A DNA stretch of 64,000 nt from assembly GCF_001679725.1 (NCBI RefSeq), contig NZ_CP016282.1, positions 2,728,001 through 2,792,000 of the forward strand, written 5' to 3'. The notes under the pieces were generated by a model, which was not told where the DNA came from, did no database searches, and saw only the letters and a list, made by a program, of their open reading frames with translations. Positions 25,821-34,204 of this stretch are shown here, in pieces. Numbering within the stretch: the stretch's first letter is position 1; each line of letters starts with the position of its first letter. The translations under genes were made by a program, and so were the position numbers. Source of the DNA: Cryobacterium arcticum. GTDB taxonomy: Bacteria > Actinomycetota > Actinomycetes > Actinomycetales > Microbacteriaceae.

Positions 25821-26558
25821 ATGGCACGTGTCAGCGGGAAAGTCGCACTCATCAGTGGTGGGGCACGGGGGCTCGGAGCCGCCATGACCCGGCGCCTCGT
25901 GGAGGAGGGCGCGCGGGTGGTCGTGGGCGACGTGCTCGACGAAGAGGGCGGGGCCCTCGCCGCCGAGCTCGGCGACGCCTGCCGGTATGTGCACCTCGAC
26001 GTCACGCGCGCCCAGCACTGGGACAACGCCGTCGCGGCGGCGGTGTCCGAGTGGGGCGGTCTCGACGTGCTGGTCAACAACGCCGGCATCGTGAACTTCG
26101 CTTCGATCGAGGAGTACACCCTCGAATCCTGGAACAGCATCATCGCGATCAACCTCACCGGAGTGTTCCTGGGCATCAAGGCCGCCGTTCCGGCGATCAT
26201 CCGCTCGTCGGCGGGGTCGATCATCAATGTCTCGTCGACCGCCGGGCTGCAGGGCTACGAGGCCCTGCCCGGCTACGTCGCCGCCAAGTACGGGGTGCGT
26301 GGGCTGACCAAGGCCGTGGCGCTGGATCTGGGCAAGTACAACGTGCGGGTGAACTCGGTGCATCCGGGCGCCATCGCCACCCCCATGACCGAGGGTCTCG
26401 ACCTGCCGCAGAAGCACGTAGCGCTGCACCGGGTGGGCCAGCCCGTTGAGGTGGCGAACCTGGTTCTCTTCCTGGCCAGCGACGAGTCGAGTTTCTCCAC
26501 CGGTGCCGAATTCCTCACCGACGGCGGCGAGCTGAGCGGCCTCGCCCACTACGAGTAG
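25821..26558 (+). CDS. SDR family oxidoreductase, hydroxysteroid dehydrogenase-like
   Basis: A 245-residue classical short-chain dehydrogenase. The cofactor loop is GGARGLG (residues 13-19), an acidic residue at the end of strand 2 (VVVGDVLD) suggests NAD(H) preference, NNAG is at 86-89, and the catalytic tetrad is N111, S138/S139, Y152 and K156 (GYVAAKYG). HPGAIATPM and the C-terminal LASDESSFSTGAEFLTDGG are typical of 3-alpha/20-beta-hydroxysteroid dehydrogenase-like members. The natural substrate is unknown. ATG 25821 has GGGAGG 8 nt upstream. A TACATT box at 25743-25748 implies an untranslated leader of about 65 nt. Confidence 0.88.
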   Translation: MARVSGKVALISGGARGLGAAMTRRLVEEGARVVVGDVLDEEGGALAAELGDACRYVHLDVTRAQHWDNAVAAAVSEWGGLDVLVNNAGIVNFASIEEYTLESWNSIIAINLTGVFLGIKAAVPAIIRSSAGSIINVSSTAGLQGYEALPGYVAAKYGVRGLTKAVALDLGKYNVRVNSVHPGAIATPMTEGLDLPQKHVALHRVGQPVEVANLVLFLASDESSFSTGAEFLTDGGELSGLAHYE

Positions 26559-26578
26559 AGCCGTCACGGGTAGCGCCG

Positions 26579-27523
26579 TCACGGGGCCCACCCGCGGTCC
26601 CGCAACCGACGGGCAATGCGCGCCACCAGGGCCGCCGGGTCATGCAGGTCGTCGTCGGTGAACTGCAGTACCTGCCAGCCGTTGTCTTCGAGGCGGCCGA
26701 CCCGGCGGATGTCCGATCGCCACTGCGCCCGATCGGTGCGGTGGTGGTCGCCCTGGTACTCGAGGAACAGCTTGTACTCGGGATAGACGAGGTCTCCGCG
26801 GCCCAGGAAGCGGCCCTGGGGGTCGAACGCCCGGTAGTTGCACTCGGGTTCGGGCAGACCGGCGAGCACGATGATCACGCGGAGCACCGACTCACGCGGC
26901 GACTCCGAGCGGGTGCGCAGCAGCGGCAGTGCGGCCCGGGCCCGGGCCAGGCCCCTGCGGCCGGGGTAACGCGCCAGCGCGTCGGCGAGCTCACCCCGGG
27001 TGAGAATCGGAGACTCCCAGTACAACAGGTGGTCACCGACGGCCACCAGCTCTGCCAGGGTGAGCAGCGCCGCGAGATCCAGCCAGGTGCGCGCCGGACT
27101 GGTGAGACGCAGCGGACCGCGGTCGACGAGATCGTCCGGATCGATGCGCAGACTGTGGCCGACGACATCGCGCCTGTCCATGGCCGGAGCCGGGGCAGGG
27201 ACGCCGACATGAACCGGACGCACTCGCGCAAACCGGGACGGCACGGGCAGTCGGAGTAGGCGAGCGGCCGTGCCATGGGTGAAGAAAGCGTCGGGAGGCA
27301 TCCGCACCAGGAGCGCCGTGCAGAGCCTCTCCAGCTGCGTGATACCGCCAACCTGACCGCCCGGCTCGTCCGGCGAGGGCAGCGCCGGGGTACGGATGCC
27401 CCAGAAGGGGCGGTCGAGGTCGCCGCTGCGCAATCGGGAACGGCTCACTCCGGCCTCGCGGGCGTCACCAACCCGAAAGGCACGGTCCGCCCAGCCGTTC
27501 GGGAGTGGTGTGCGTTCGGTCAC
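26579..27523 (-). CDS. AbiEi-like/DUF559 endonuclease-like protein
   Basis: A 314-residue protein of a type common in Microbacteriaceae. The N-terminal region (RAFRVGDAREAGVSRSRLRS, RPFWGIRTP) resembles the winged-helix start of AbiEi-type antitoxin-like proteins. The C-terminal region (about 225-312) resembles the DUF559/Vsr-like endonuclease fold: GRGDLVYPEYKLFLEYQGDH supplies a D-x-n-E-x-Q core, then HRTDRAQWRSDIRRVGRLED and NGWQVLQFTDDDL. Nuclease activity is not shown for this group. GTG 27523 is the start; CACCCT lies 6 nt upstream. No partner toxin is adjacent. It is divergent from fruR. Confidence 0.7.
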   Translation of the reverse strand: MTERTPLPNGWADRAFRVGDAREAGVSRSRLRSGDLDRPFWGIRTPALPSPDEPGGQVGGITQLERLCTALLVRMPPDAFFTHGTAARLLRLPVPSRFARVRPVHVGVPAPAPAMDRRDVVGHSLRIDPDDLVDRGPLRLTSPARTWLDLAALLTLAELVAVGDHLLYWESPILTRGELADALARYPGRRGLARARAALPLLRTRSESPRESVLRVIIVLAGLPEPECNYRAFDPQGRFLGRGDLVYPEYKLFLEYQGDHHRTDRAQWRSDIRRVGRLEDNGWQVLQFTDDDLHDPAALVARIARRLRDRGWAP

Positions 27524-27836
27524 CGGTCGAGGGTGCCTCAGATCATCGTCCTCCCGCCGAAGTTCTCCACACGTTCCGGGTTCATTTCGAAAGAAAGCAC
27601 AGTTGCGGGGCCGTCACACCCTGCAAAGTTCCGAAGTCAGTGCCAGATGCGAGCTAAAACGCACCGAAACGATGCAGGAGAGGTCCCGGGAACTGTCGAC
27701 CCGCATCCAGGGATCTTTGTTTGTCTGTGTTTTGGTTGACTTTCAAAAACAAACGGGTCTAAAGTCAGGCATAACAACTTTTCGCGCGGTTCCCCCCGGC
27801 CGCGCGCACCTGAGTTCTCACCGTCGAGGAGGCCCG
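27524..27836 (+). other. Intergenic region ahead of the fructose PTS operon
   Basis: A 313-bp divergent intergenic region that is noticeably richer in A and T than its surroundings after position 27540. It holds the fru promoter (27736-27765), flanking GTTTGT/ACAAAC half-sites and a leader of about 65 nt ending in GAGGAGG before fruR. An open frame extends through it upstream of fruR but has no coding character. Confidence 0.7.
27719..27765 (+). promoter_or_regulatory. fru operon promoter with candidate FruR operator
   Basis: TTGACT (27736-27741) and TAAAGT (27760-27765) are separated by 18 nt and form the best sigma-70-type promoter in the window. GTTTGT (27719-27724) and ACAAAC (27749-27754) are inverted half-sites, the second in the spacer. 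They are a candidate binding site for the DeoR-type regulator encoded by the first gene. Confidence 0.7.
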
Positions 27837-28625
27837 ATGTTCGCCGAAGAGCGTCAGTCGATGATCGCCGAGATGGTGTCCGACTTGAGCCGCGTCACCG
27901 TCAACGAACTCGCCGCCCGCTTCGACATCACCCCGGAGACCGTGCGCCGCGACCTCTCCGTTCTCGAGCTCAGCCGGCACCTGCGCCGGGTGCACGGCGG
28001 CGCCGTGGCGATCGACCGGCTGAGCATGTCGGAGCCCAGCCTCGAGGAACGCCAGACCCAGCGCCACGACGAGAAGGCGCGCATCGCCGCCGCCGCCCTC
28101 GACATGATCCCCGCGAGCACCACAGGGTCGATCATCCTCGACTCGGGCACCACCACCGAGCTGCTGGCCGACCGGCTGCTCGACTGGACCCCCGCCAACG
28201 GCGGCGACCAGCTCCTGGTCATCACCAACGCGCTCCCCATCGCCTACAAGCTCGCCGCCAACGAGGCCATCTCGCTGCAGATCCTGGGCGGCCGGGTACG
28301 CGGCCTCACCCGCGCCATCGTGGGCACCCGCACCACTCAGCAGCTCGACGCCATGCGCCCCGACATCGCCTTCGTCGGCGCCAACGGTGTGGCCGCCGAC
28401 TTCGGCTTCAGCACCCCCGACTCGGTCGAGGCCGCCGTGAAGACCGCCATCGTGCGCTCCGCCCGCCGCGTCGTCGCCCTCGCCGACTCCTCGAAGCTCG
28501 ACCAGGAAACCCTGGTCAGGTTCGCTGCTCTGAGCGACATCGACGCGCTCATCACCGATGCTCCCCCTTCCCCCAAACTTGCCGCAGCCCTGACCGCGGC
28601 GGATGTCGAGGTCGTAATCGCATGA
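27837..28625 (+). CDS. fruR: DeoR/GlpR family regulator of the fru operon
   Basis: A 262-residue DeoR-family repressor. The N-terminal winged helix is FAEERQSMIAEMVSDLSRV, then VNELAARFDITPETVRRDLS. The effector domain (about 70-255) is a sugar-phosphate-binding isomerase-like fold with SIILDSGTTTELLADRL, TNALPIAYKL, LGGRVRG, DIAFVGANGV and ALADSSKL. By family and position it probably senses fructose-1-phosphate and represses its own operon. ATG 27837 has GAGGAGG 4 nt upstream. Its stop codon overlaps the fruK start (ATGA). Confidence 0.88.
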   Translation: MFAEERQSMIAEMVSDLSRVTVNELAARFDITPETVRRDLSVLELSRHLRRVHGGAVAIDRLSMSEPSLEERQTQRHDEKARIAAAALDMIPASTTGSIILDSGTTTELLADRLLDWTPANGGDQLLVITNALPIAYKLAANEAISLQILGGRVRGLTRAIVGTRTTQQLDAMRPDIAFVGANGVAADFGFSTPDSVEAAVKTAIVRSARRVVALADSSKLDQETLVRFAALSDIDALITDAPPSPKLAAALTAADVEVVIA

Positions 28626-29593
28626 TCGTCACACTCACCCCCAACCCCAGCCTGGATCGCACCATCGAGCTTGCCGGCCCCCTCGCCCGCGGCGACGTGC
28701 AGCGGGCCGTTGACGCGCACCAGGAACCCGGTGGCAAGGGCGTCAACATCTGCCGCGCCCTCGAAGCTTCCGGTATCGAAAGCCTGGCGATCCTGCCCGG
28801 CGACCCCGAAGACCCGGTGCTGCTCGCACTCGCCGCCCAGGGCATCCCCCACCTCGGCCTGCCGATCAACGCCACCCTGCGCAGCAACATCGCCATCACC
28901 GAACCCGACGGCACCACCACCAAGGTGAACGAGCCGGGCCCGGCGCTCACTCTCGACCAGCAGAAAGCGCTGATCGAACTGGTCCTCGAGAAGGCCGAGG
29001 GCGCCTCCTGGCTGGTCCTGGCCGGATCGCTGCCGCCCGGAGTGCCCGACGCGTTCTACGCCGACCTCACCCGGGAGCTCAAGACGCGCTTCGGCGCCAA
29101 CGCCCCCAAGGTCGCCATCGACTCCTCCGGCGCTCCCCTGGCCGCGGCCGTCGCCGCCGGCCCCGACCTGCTCAAGCCCAACGCCGACGAACTCGCCGAG
29201 CTCACCGGCATCTCCGACCCGGACAGCCTCGAGGCCGATCCGCACCTGGCCGCCCGTGCGAGCCAGACCCTGATCGCTGCCGGAGTCGGTGCCGTGCTGG
29301 CCACTCTCGGCGCCAAGGGCGCGCTGCTGGTCACCGCTGACGGCTACTGGCTCGCCACCCGTCCCCCGATCGTCGCGGTCTCCACCGTCGGCGCCGGAGA
29401 TTCTTCGCTGGCAGGTTTCCTGCTGAGCGACCTGGCCGGGGCATCCGCTCCGGACTGCCTGCGACAGGCCGCCGCCCACGGCGCAGCTGCCGCATCCCTG
29501 CCCGGCTCAACCGTGCCGGCCCTCAACCAGACCGACCCCACCGCCGTCACCGTGACGGCATTTGCTACACATCCAAAGGAGGATGACCAGTGA
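28622..29593 (+). CDS. fruK: 1-Phosphofructokinase
   Basis: A 323-residue PfkB-family kinase that phosphorylates fructose-1-phosphate made by the PTS to fructose-1,6-bisphosphate. The N-terminus MIVTLTPNPSLDRTIEL and GGKGVNICRALEASGI (about 38-53) are typical of FruK. KPNADELAELTGI is the sugar-kinase middle motif and STVGAGDSSLAGFLLS contains the catalytic Asp (about residue 256) and anion hole. It overlaps fruR by 4 bp upstream and the fruA start by 4 bp downstream, so the three are translationally coupled. Confidence 0.93.
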   Translation: MIVTLTPNPSLDRTIELAGPLARGDVQRAVDAHQEPGGKGVNICRALEASGIESLAILPGDPEDPVLLALAAQGIPHLGLPINATLRSNIAITEPDGTTTKVNEPGPALTLDQQKALIELVLEKAEGASWLVLAGSLPPGVPDAFYADLTRELKTRFGANAPKVAIDSSGAPLAAAVAAGPDLLKPNADELAELTGISDPDSLEADPHLAARASQTLIAAGVGAVLATLGAKGALLVTADGYWLATRPPIVAVSTVGAGDSSLAGFLLSDLAGASAPDCLRQAAAHGAAAASLPGSTVPALNQTDPTAVTVTAFATHPKEDDQ

Positions 29594-31641
29594 GTGCACT
29601 GATTACCCCAGAGCTCGTCGCTTTGGACAAGAACCTCGGTGACGCACCGGCGACCGTGATCCGGCACCTTGCCGAGCTCGTGGCCGGCGCCGGACGGGCC
29701 ACCGAGATCGAGGGCCTGTACGCAGACGCCCTCGCCCGCGAAGCGAAGACCTCCACCGGCATCCCCGGCGGTCTCGCGATCCCCCACTGCCGGTCCGCCG
29801 CGGTCACCGAGCCGACGCTCGCCGTCGCCCGTCTGTCCCAGCCGGTCGACTTCGGCTCCGCCGACGGCCCCGCCGACCTGATCTTCATGATCGCCGCCCC
29901 CGAAGGCGCCGACCAGGACCACCTCAAGATCCTCTCCAAGCTGGCCCGCTCGCTGATGAAGTCGGACTTCACCGCCGCCCTGCGCGCCGCGAAGACCCCC
30001 GAGGAGATCGTCACCCTGGTCACCGACATCGTCGCGCCGGTCACCGCCGCCGCTGGGGCGCACTCCGCCGCCAGCGCCGGGGCCACCACCGCAGCGCCCG
30101 CCGCCGCTCCGACCGGAGCCGGCACCACGGGAACGGCAACCGCCGGCACCCGCCGCCTCGTGGCCGTCACCGCCTGCCCCACCGGCATCGCGCACACCTA
30201 CATGGCAGCGGATGCGCTCGTCGCAGCCGCCAAGGAGATGGGCATCGACCTGCAGGTCGAGACCCAGGGTTCCGCCGGGGCGACCCCGCTGGCCGCCTCG
30301 GTCATCGACGCCGCCGACGCCGTGATCTTCGCGGTCGACGTGGACGTGCGTGACAAGGCCCGGTTCGCCGGCAAGCCCGTCGTGCAGTCGCCCGTCAAGC
30401 GCGGCATCGACGAGCCCAAGAAGATGATCGAAGAGGCTCTCGCCGCCGTCGACAACCCCAACGCCCGCCGCGTCAGCGGTGCCGGCGCCGCGGCATCCGA
30501 CTCGGTCAGCGAGAACGAGCACCTGGGCCAGAAGGTCAAGCGGGCCCTGCTGACCGGTGTCAGCTACATGATCCCGTTCGTCGCCGGTGGAGGTCTCCTC
30601 ATCGCGCTGGGCTTCCTGCTCGGTGGCTACAAGATCACCGAGGTCGCCGACACCGTCGTGCTGCAGAACAGCCTCTGGAACCTGCCCGAAGGCGGCATGC
30701 TCATCTACCTGGGCGCCGTCCTGTTCAAGATCGGCGCCCTGTCGATGGGCTTCCTGGTTCCGGCGCTCGCGGGCTACATCGCCTACGGCATCGCCGACCG
30801 CCCCGGCATCGCTCCCGGCTTCGTCGCCGGTGCGGTTTCCGGCTTCATGGGTGCCGGCTTCCTCGGCGGCATCGTCGGTGGCCTGCTCGCCGGTGTCGCT
30901 GCGGCCTGGATCGGCTCGTTCAACGTGCCGCGCTGGCTGCGCAGCCTGATGCCCGTCGTGATCATCCCGCTCCTCGCCTCGATCTTCGCCTCCGGGCTGA
31001 TGTTCCTGGTGCTCGGCGGACCGATCGCCTGGCTCACCGTCGCCCTGAGCGACTGGCTGAACGGCATGACCGGCGCGTCCGTAGTCATCCTCGGCCTGAT
31101 CCTCGGCCTCATGATGGCGTTCGACCTCGGTGGTCCGGTCAACAAGGTTGCCTACTCCTTCGCCGTCGCCGGCCTCGGAGCGGCCACCCTGGCCAACCAG
31201 GCGCCGTGGCAGATCATGGCCGCGGTCATGGCCGCCGGCATGGTTCCGCCGCTCGCTATGGCCCTCGCCACCGTGCTCGACCGCAAGCTGTTCACCCCGG
31301 TCGAACGCGAGAACGGCAAGGCGGCCTGGCTGCTCGGAGCGTCGTTCATCTCCGAAGGCGCCATCCCGTTCGCCGCGGCTGACCCGCTGCGCGTGATCCC
31401 GGCAAGCATGCTCGGCGCGGCCACCACCGGTGCGCTGACCATGGCCTGGGGTGTCACGTCGAAGGCGCCGCACGGTGGAATCTTCGTGTTCTTCGCCATC
31501 GAGAACGTTCTGGGCTTCATTCTGGCCATCGTGATCGGCACGATCATCTCCGCCCTAGCGGTAATCGCGCTCAAGCGCTACGTCCGAAAGGCCCCGACTG
31601 CGGAGTCCATCCAGCAGAACAACACCCTGGTGAACGCCTAA
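29590..31641 (+). CDS. fruA: Fructose-specific PTS enzyme IIABC
   Basis: A 683-residue fused PTS permease that imports fructose and phosphorylates it to fructose-1-phosphate. The IIA domain (1-145) has the phosphorylated His66 in GLAIPHCRS. An Ala/Thr-rich linker leads to IIB (about 190-290) with Cys196 in VTACPTGIAHTYMAADAL. IIC (about 315-670) has many helices starting LTGVSYMIPFVAGGGLLIAL, then PGIAPGFVAGAVSGFMGAGF and ISEGAIPFAAADPLRVIP. GTG 29590 overlaps the fruK stop codon. The gene ends in the palindrome CCTAATATTAGG, which includes its TAA stop. Confidence 0.95.
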   Translation: MSALITPELVALDKNLGDAPATVIRHLAELVAGAGRATEIEGLYADALAREAKTSTGIPGGLAIPHCRSAAVTEPTLAVARLSQPVDFGSADGPADLIFMIAAPEGADQDHLKILSKLARSLMKSDFTAALRAAKTPEEIVTLVTDIVAPVTAAAGAHSAASAGATTAAPAAAPTGAGTTGTATAGTRRLVAVTACPTGIAHTYMAADALVAAAKEMGIDLQVETQGSAGATPLAASVIDAADAVIFAVDVDVRDKARFAGKPVVQSPVKRGIDEPKKMIEEALAAVDNPNARRVSGAGAAASDSVSENEHLGQKVKRALLTGVSYMIPFVAGGGLLIALGFLLGGYKITEVADTVVLQNSLWNLPEGGMLIYLGAVLFKIGALSMGFLVPALAGYIAYGIADRPGIAPGFVAGAVSGFMGAGFLGGIVGGLLAGVAAAWIGSFNVPRWLRSLMPVVIIPLLASIFASGLMFLVLGGPIAWLTVALSDWLNGMTGASVVILGLILGLMMAFDLGGPVNKVAYSFAVAGLGAATLANQAPWQIMAAVMAAGMVPPLAMALATVLDRKLFTPVERENGKAAWLLGASFISEGAIPFAAADPLRVIPASMLGAATTGALTMAWGVTSKAPHGGIFVFFAIENVLGFILAIVIGTIISALAVIALKRYVRKAPTAESIQQNNTLVNA

Positions 31642-31691
31642 TATTAGGGGGCACCATTAACGCCTAAAAGCCGAAGAATTGAGGAAGTTCC

Positions 31692-33380
31692 GTGCAGAGT
31701 TTCACAGGAGTAGGGGTCAGCCCCGGCAGGATCGTAGGATCCGTCCGGCAGATGCCCAAGGCCGTGAGCGAGCCGCCAGCAGGAGAAAAGCTGGCCTCGT
31801 CGACGACGGCAGAGGATGCCGCCGTCACGCTTCGCACGGCCGCGAAGGTGGTGCAGGCCGAGCTCAAAGAGCGCTCGGTCAGCGCCACCGGCGCGGGTAA
31901 GTCGGTTCTCGAGGCAACCGCGCTGATGGCGGCTGACCCGATGCTCATCAAGGGCGCCGTGAAGCTGATGACCAACAACGGCACCTCCGCCGAGCGTGCC
32001 ATCTGGGAGTCCGCGGCATCCGTGGCCGAGATGCTGCACAACCTCGGCGGCTACATGGCTGAGCGGTCCACGGATGTGCTCGACGTGCGGTCCCGTATCG
32101 TGGCCGAGCTGCGCGGCGTGCCGGCCCCGGGTATCCCGGCGTCGGACACCCCGTTCATCCTCGTGGCCGATGACCTGGCCCCGGCCGACACGGCCACGCT
32201 GAACCCGGCTCTGGTGCTCGCGCTGGTGACCTCCGGTGGCGGCCCGCAGTCGCACACCGCGATCATTGCCCGTGCGTTGGGCCTGCCTGCCGTGGTCGCC
32301 GCGGCCGGTGTCGAAACCATCGCCGACGGCACCTCCGTGTACGTGGACGGCGCGGCCGGCAGCATCTCCGTCGACCCCGACGCCGACCAGGTCGCCGCCG
32401 CCGAAGCGTGGGCCACCACTGCGGCGACCCTCGCCGTGTTCTCCGGCGAAGGCGTCACCGCCGACGGCCACCTCGTGCCGTTGCTGGCGAACGTGGGCGG
32501 CGCCGCGGATGCGGTCAAGGCCGCCGCGGCCGGCGCGCAGGGTGTGGGCTTGCTCCGCACCGAGTTCTGCTTCCTCGACCGCGACGAAGAACCCACCCTG
32601 GACGAGCAGGTCACCGCGTACCGCGGTGTGTTCGACGCGTTCCCGGGCAAGAAGGTCGTCGTGCGCACCCTCGACGCCGGCGCCGACAAGCCCCTCCCGT
32701 TCCTCACCGACGCATCCGAGCCCAACCCGGCGCTCGGCGTGCGCGGCTACCGCACCGACTTCACCTCCCCCGGCGTGCTCAAGCGTCAGCTGGCCGCGAT
32801 CGCGACAGCTGCCGAGGGCACCGAAGCGGATGTCTGGGTGATGGCGCCGATGATCTCCACCGCCGAAGAAGCCGGCGACTTCGCCCGCATGTGCGGCGAC
32901 GCCGGGCTGAAGACCCCCGGCGTCATGGTGGAGGTTCCCTCCGCCGCGTTGACGGCCGAGACCATCCTGGGCCAGGTGCAGTTCGCCAGCCTGGGCACCA
33001 ACGACCTCACCCAGTACGCCATGGCCGCCGACCGGCAGCTCGGCCCGCTCGCGGCGCTGAACACGCCGTGGCAGCCCGCCGTGCTCCGGCTGATCCAGCT
33101 CACCGTCGCCGGATCTGCCGCCGAGGGCAACAACAAGCCCGTCGGCGTCTGCGGCGAGGCCGCGGCCGACCCGGCCCTCGCCGTGGTCCTCGTGGGCCTG
33201 GGCGTGAACACCCTCTCGATGACCGCACGGGCCCTCTCGGCCGTCGCCGCGGTGCTCAAGACCGTCACCGTCGAAGAGGCCCAGCGCCTGGCCGGCATCG
33301 CCCTGGCCGCACCCACCGCCACCGCGGCCCGCGACCTCGTGCGCGCCGAGCTGCCGGCCCTGGCCGAACTCGGCCTTTAG
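31692..33380 (+). CDS. ptsI: PTS enzyme I (phosphoenolpyruvate-protein phosphotransferase)
   Basis: A 562-residue enzyme I that moves phosphate from phosphoenolpyruvate to HPr. The phosphorylated histidine is at about residue 188 in GGGPQSHTAIIARALGLPAV. The C-terminal PEP-binding barrel carries GVGLLRTEFCFLDRDEEPTL, VVRTLDAGADKPLPF, GTNDLTQYAMAADR and the active-site Cys in VGVCGEAAADP. Start GTG 31692 follows GAGGAAG. It lies 50 bp after fruA on the same strand and is probably part of the same transcript. Placing the general PTS protein in the fructose operon suggests that fructose induces the whole phosphorelay. Confidence 0.94.
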   Translation: MQSFTGVGVSPGRIVGSVRQMPKAVSEPPAGEKLASSTTAEDAAVTLRTAAKVVQAELKERSVSATGAGKSVLEATALMAADPMLIKGAVKLMTNNGTSAERAIWESAASVAEMLHNLGGYMAERSTDVLDVRSRIVAELRGVPAPGIPASDTPFILVADDLAPADTATLNPALVLALVTSGGGPQSHTAIIARALGLPAVVAAAGVETIADGTSVYVDGAAGSISVDPDADQVAAAEAWATTAATLAVFSGEGVTADGHLVPLLANVGGAADAVKAAAAGAQGVGLLRTEFCFLDRDEEPTLDEQVTAYRGVFDAFPGKKVVVRTLDAGADKPLPFLTDASEPNPALGVRGYRTDFTSPGVLKRQLAAIATAAEGTEADVWVMAPMISTAEEAGDFARMCGDAGLKTPGVMVEVPSAALTAETILGQVQFASLGTNDLTQYAMAADRQLGPLAALNTPWQPAVLRLIQLTVAGSAAEGNNKPVGVCGEAAADPALAVVLVGLGVNTLSMTARALSAVAAVLKTVTVEEAQRLAGIALAAPTATAARDLVRAELPALAELGL

Positions 33381-33387
33381 CCGATCT

Positions 33388-33426
33388 GCCGGATGTGCTG
33401 CCGCTCACGGCGACAGCACATCCGGC
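33388..33426 (+). terminator. Hairpin between ptsI and ptsH
   Basis: A perfect 13-bp inverted repeat, GCCGGATGTGCTG and CAGCACATCCGGC, with a 13-nt loop and no U-tract. It could terminate or attenuate the fru-ptsI transcript, or protect its 3' end, so that ptsH may be expressed differently. Confidence 0.65.
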
Positions 33427-33466
33427 GGGCAATACAGTTGTAATCCGTACCGTTTCAGGAGGAACC

Positions 33467-33745
33467 ATGTCAGAACGTAACGCCACCATCGCCAGCCGCG
33501 TCGGCCTGCACGCCCGCCCCGCGGCGATCTTCGCCGAGGCCGTCGGCGCACTGCCGATGGAGGTCACCATCGCACTCGAGGGTGACCCGGCCGACGACGC
33601 CATGGATGCCTCGAGCATCCTCAGCCTGATGAGCCTGGGCGCCGCAAACGGCCAGGTCGTCGTGCTGCGCGCCGAGGGCGATGGAGCGGACGAGGCTCTC
33701 GAAGGCCTCGTCAAGATCCTCGAGACGGACCTCGACGCCGAATAA
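33467..33745 (+). CDS. ptsH: PTS phosphocarrier protein HPr
   Basis: A 92-residue HPr that carries phosphate from enzyme I to EIIA. His15 is in SRVGLHARPAA. Ser50 in DASSILSLMSLGA corresponds to the regulatory Ser46 of Gram-positive HPr, although no HPr kinase is in the window. ATG 33467 has AGGAGGAA 3-5 nt upstream. A separate promoter is possible: TACAGT at 33433-33438 lies just after the hairpin. It is followed by a strong terminator. Confidence 0.94.
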   Translation: MSERNATIASRVGLHARPAAIFAEAVGALPMEVTIALEGDPADDAMDASSILSLMSLGAANGQVVVLRAEGDGADEALEGLVKILETDLDAE

Positions 33746-33769
33746 CCTCGGCACCACCCGCTCAACACC

Positions 33770-33804
33770 GAACAGCTCGCCCGTGATCCACGGGCGAGCT
33801 GTTC
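33770..33804 (+). terminator. Terminator after ptsH
   Basis: A perfect 16-bp inverted repeat (GAACAGCTCGCCCGTG pairing with CACGGGCGAGCTGTTC) with a 3-nt loop, starting 24 nt after the ptsH stop codon. The run of Us is short (GTTCTGTG). It ends the PTS locus. Confidence 0.85.
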
Positions 33805-33909
33805 TGTGTCTTGCGCCGAGTTCTGCAAGCCTCAGGTGATCTTCAGGTACGGGGCCCTCCCCGCAGCTAGGGTGACGACTATCCCTCAATGGCGAGAGTA
33901 AGGAACACC

Positions 33910-34200
33910 ATGACCGACCAGATTTCCAATGTCACCCCGCCCAGCGCCGAACCCGACTTTTCAGGCCCGCCGTCCCGCAGCATCCAGGACTGGACCGACC
34001 TGGGCAAGGAGATGTGGTCCTATCTGACCGGCAAGAGCGCGGTGATCGACTACAGCTTCATCGACATGACCGTGGAGGTTCCGCGGGACATCGGCCCGGA
34101 TGCGCCGCGGGCCACCTGGAAGCTCAACGGCACCCTGCGGGTGACCACGAGCGAGGCTCCCGGCGGGGCCGCAGCCTCCGCCGCCTCCCGCACCGACTAG
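33910..34200 (+). CDS. Small hypothetical protein, partner of FHA gene
   Basis: A 96-residue soluble protein I do not recognise. A disordered N-terminus (about 1-25) leads to RSIQDWTDLGKEMWSYLTGK and then VIDYSFIDMTVEVPRDIG followed by ATWKLNGTLRVTT, which reads as a few beta strands. The C-terminus is Ala/Ser-rich. ATG 33910 is preferred over an upstream in-frame ATG (33889) because AAGGAA lies 4-5 nt before it and a TAGGGT box at about 33864 would start the transcript between. It is 4 bp upstream of the FHA-domain gene and forms an operon with it. Confidence 0.65.
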   Translation: MTDQISNVTPPSAEPDFSGPPSRSIQDWTDLGKEMWSYLTGKSAVIDYSFIDMTVEVPRDIGPDAPRATWKLNGTLRVTTSEAPGGAAASAASRTD

Positions 34201-34204
34201 CCTC

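Noticed and set aside
26579..27523. Complete type IV toxin-antitoxin (AbiE) system
   Set aside because: Only an AbiEi-like N-terminus joined to a DUF559-like region is present; no AbiEii nucleotidyltransferase gene is adjacent.
31637..31648. Palindrome CCTAATATTAGG as operator at the end of fruA
   Set aside because: It overlaps the stop codon, is short, and no promoter boxes surround it; it may be chance.
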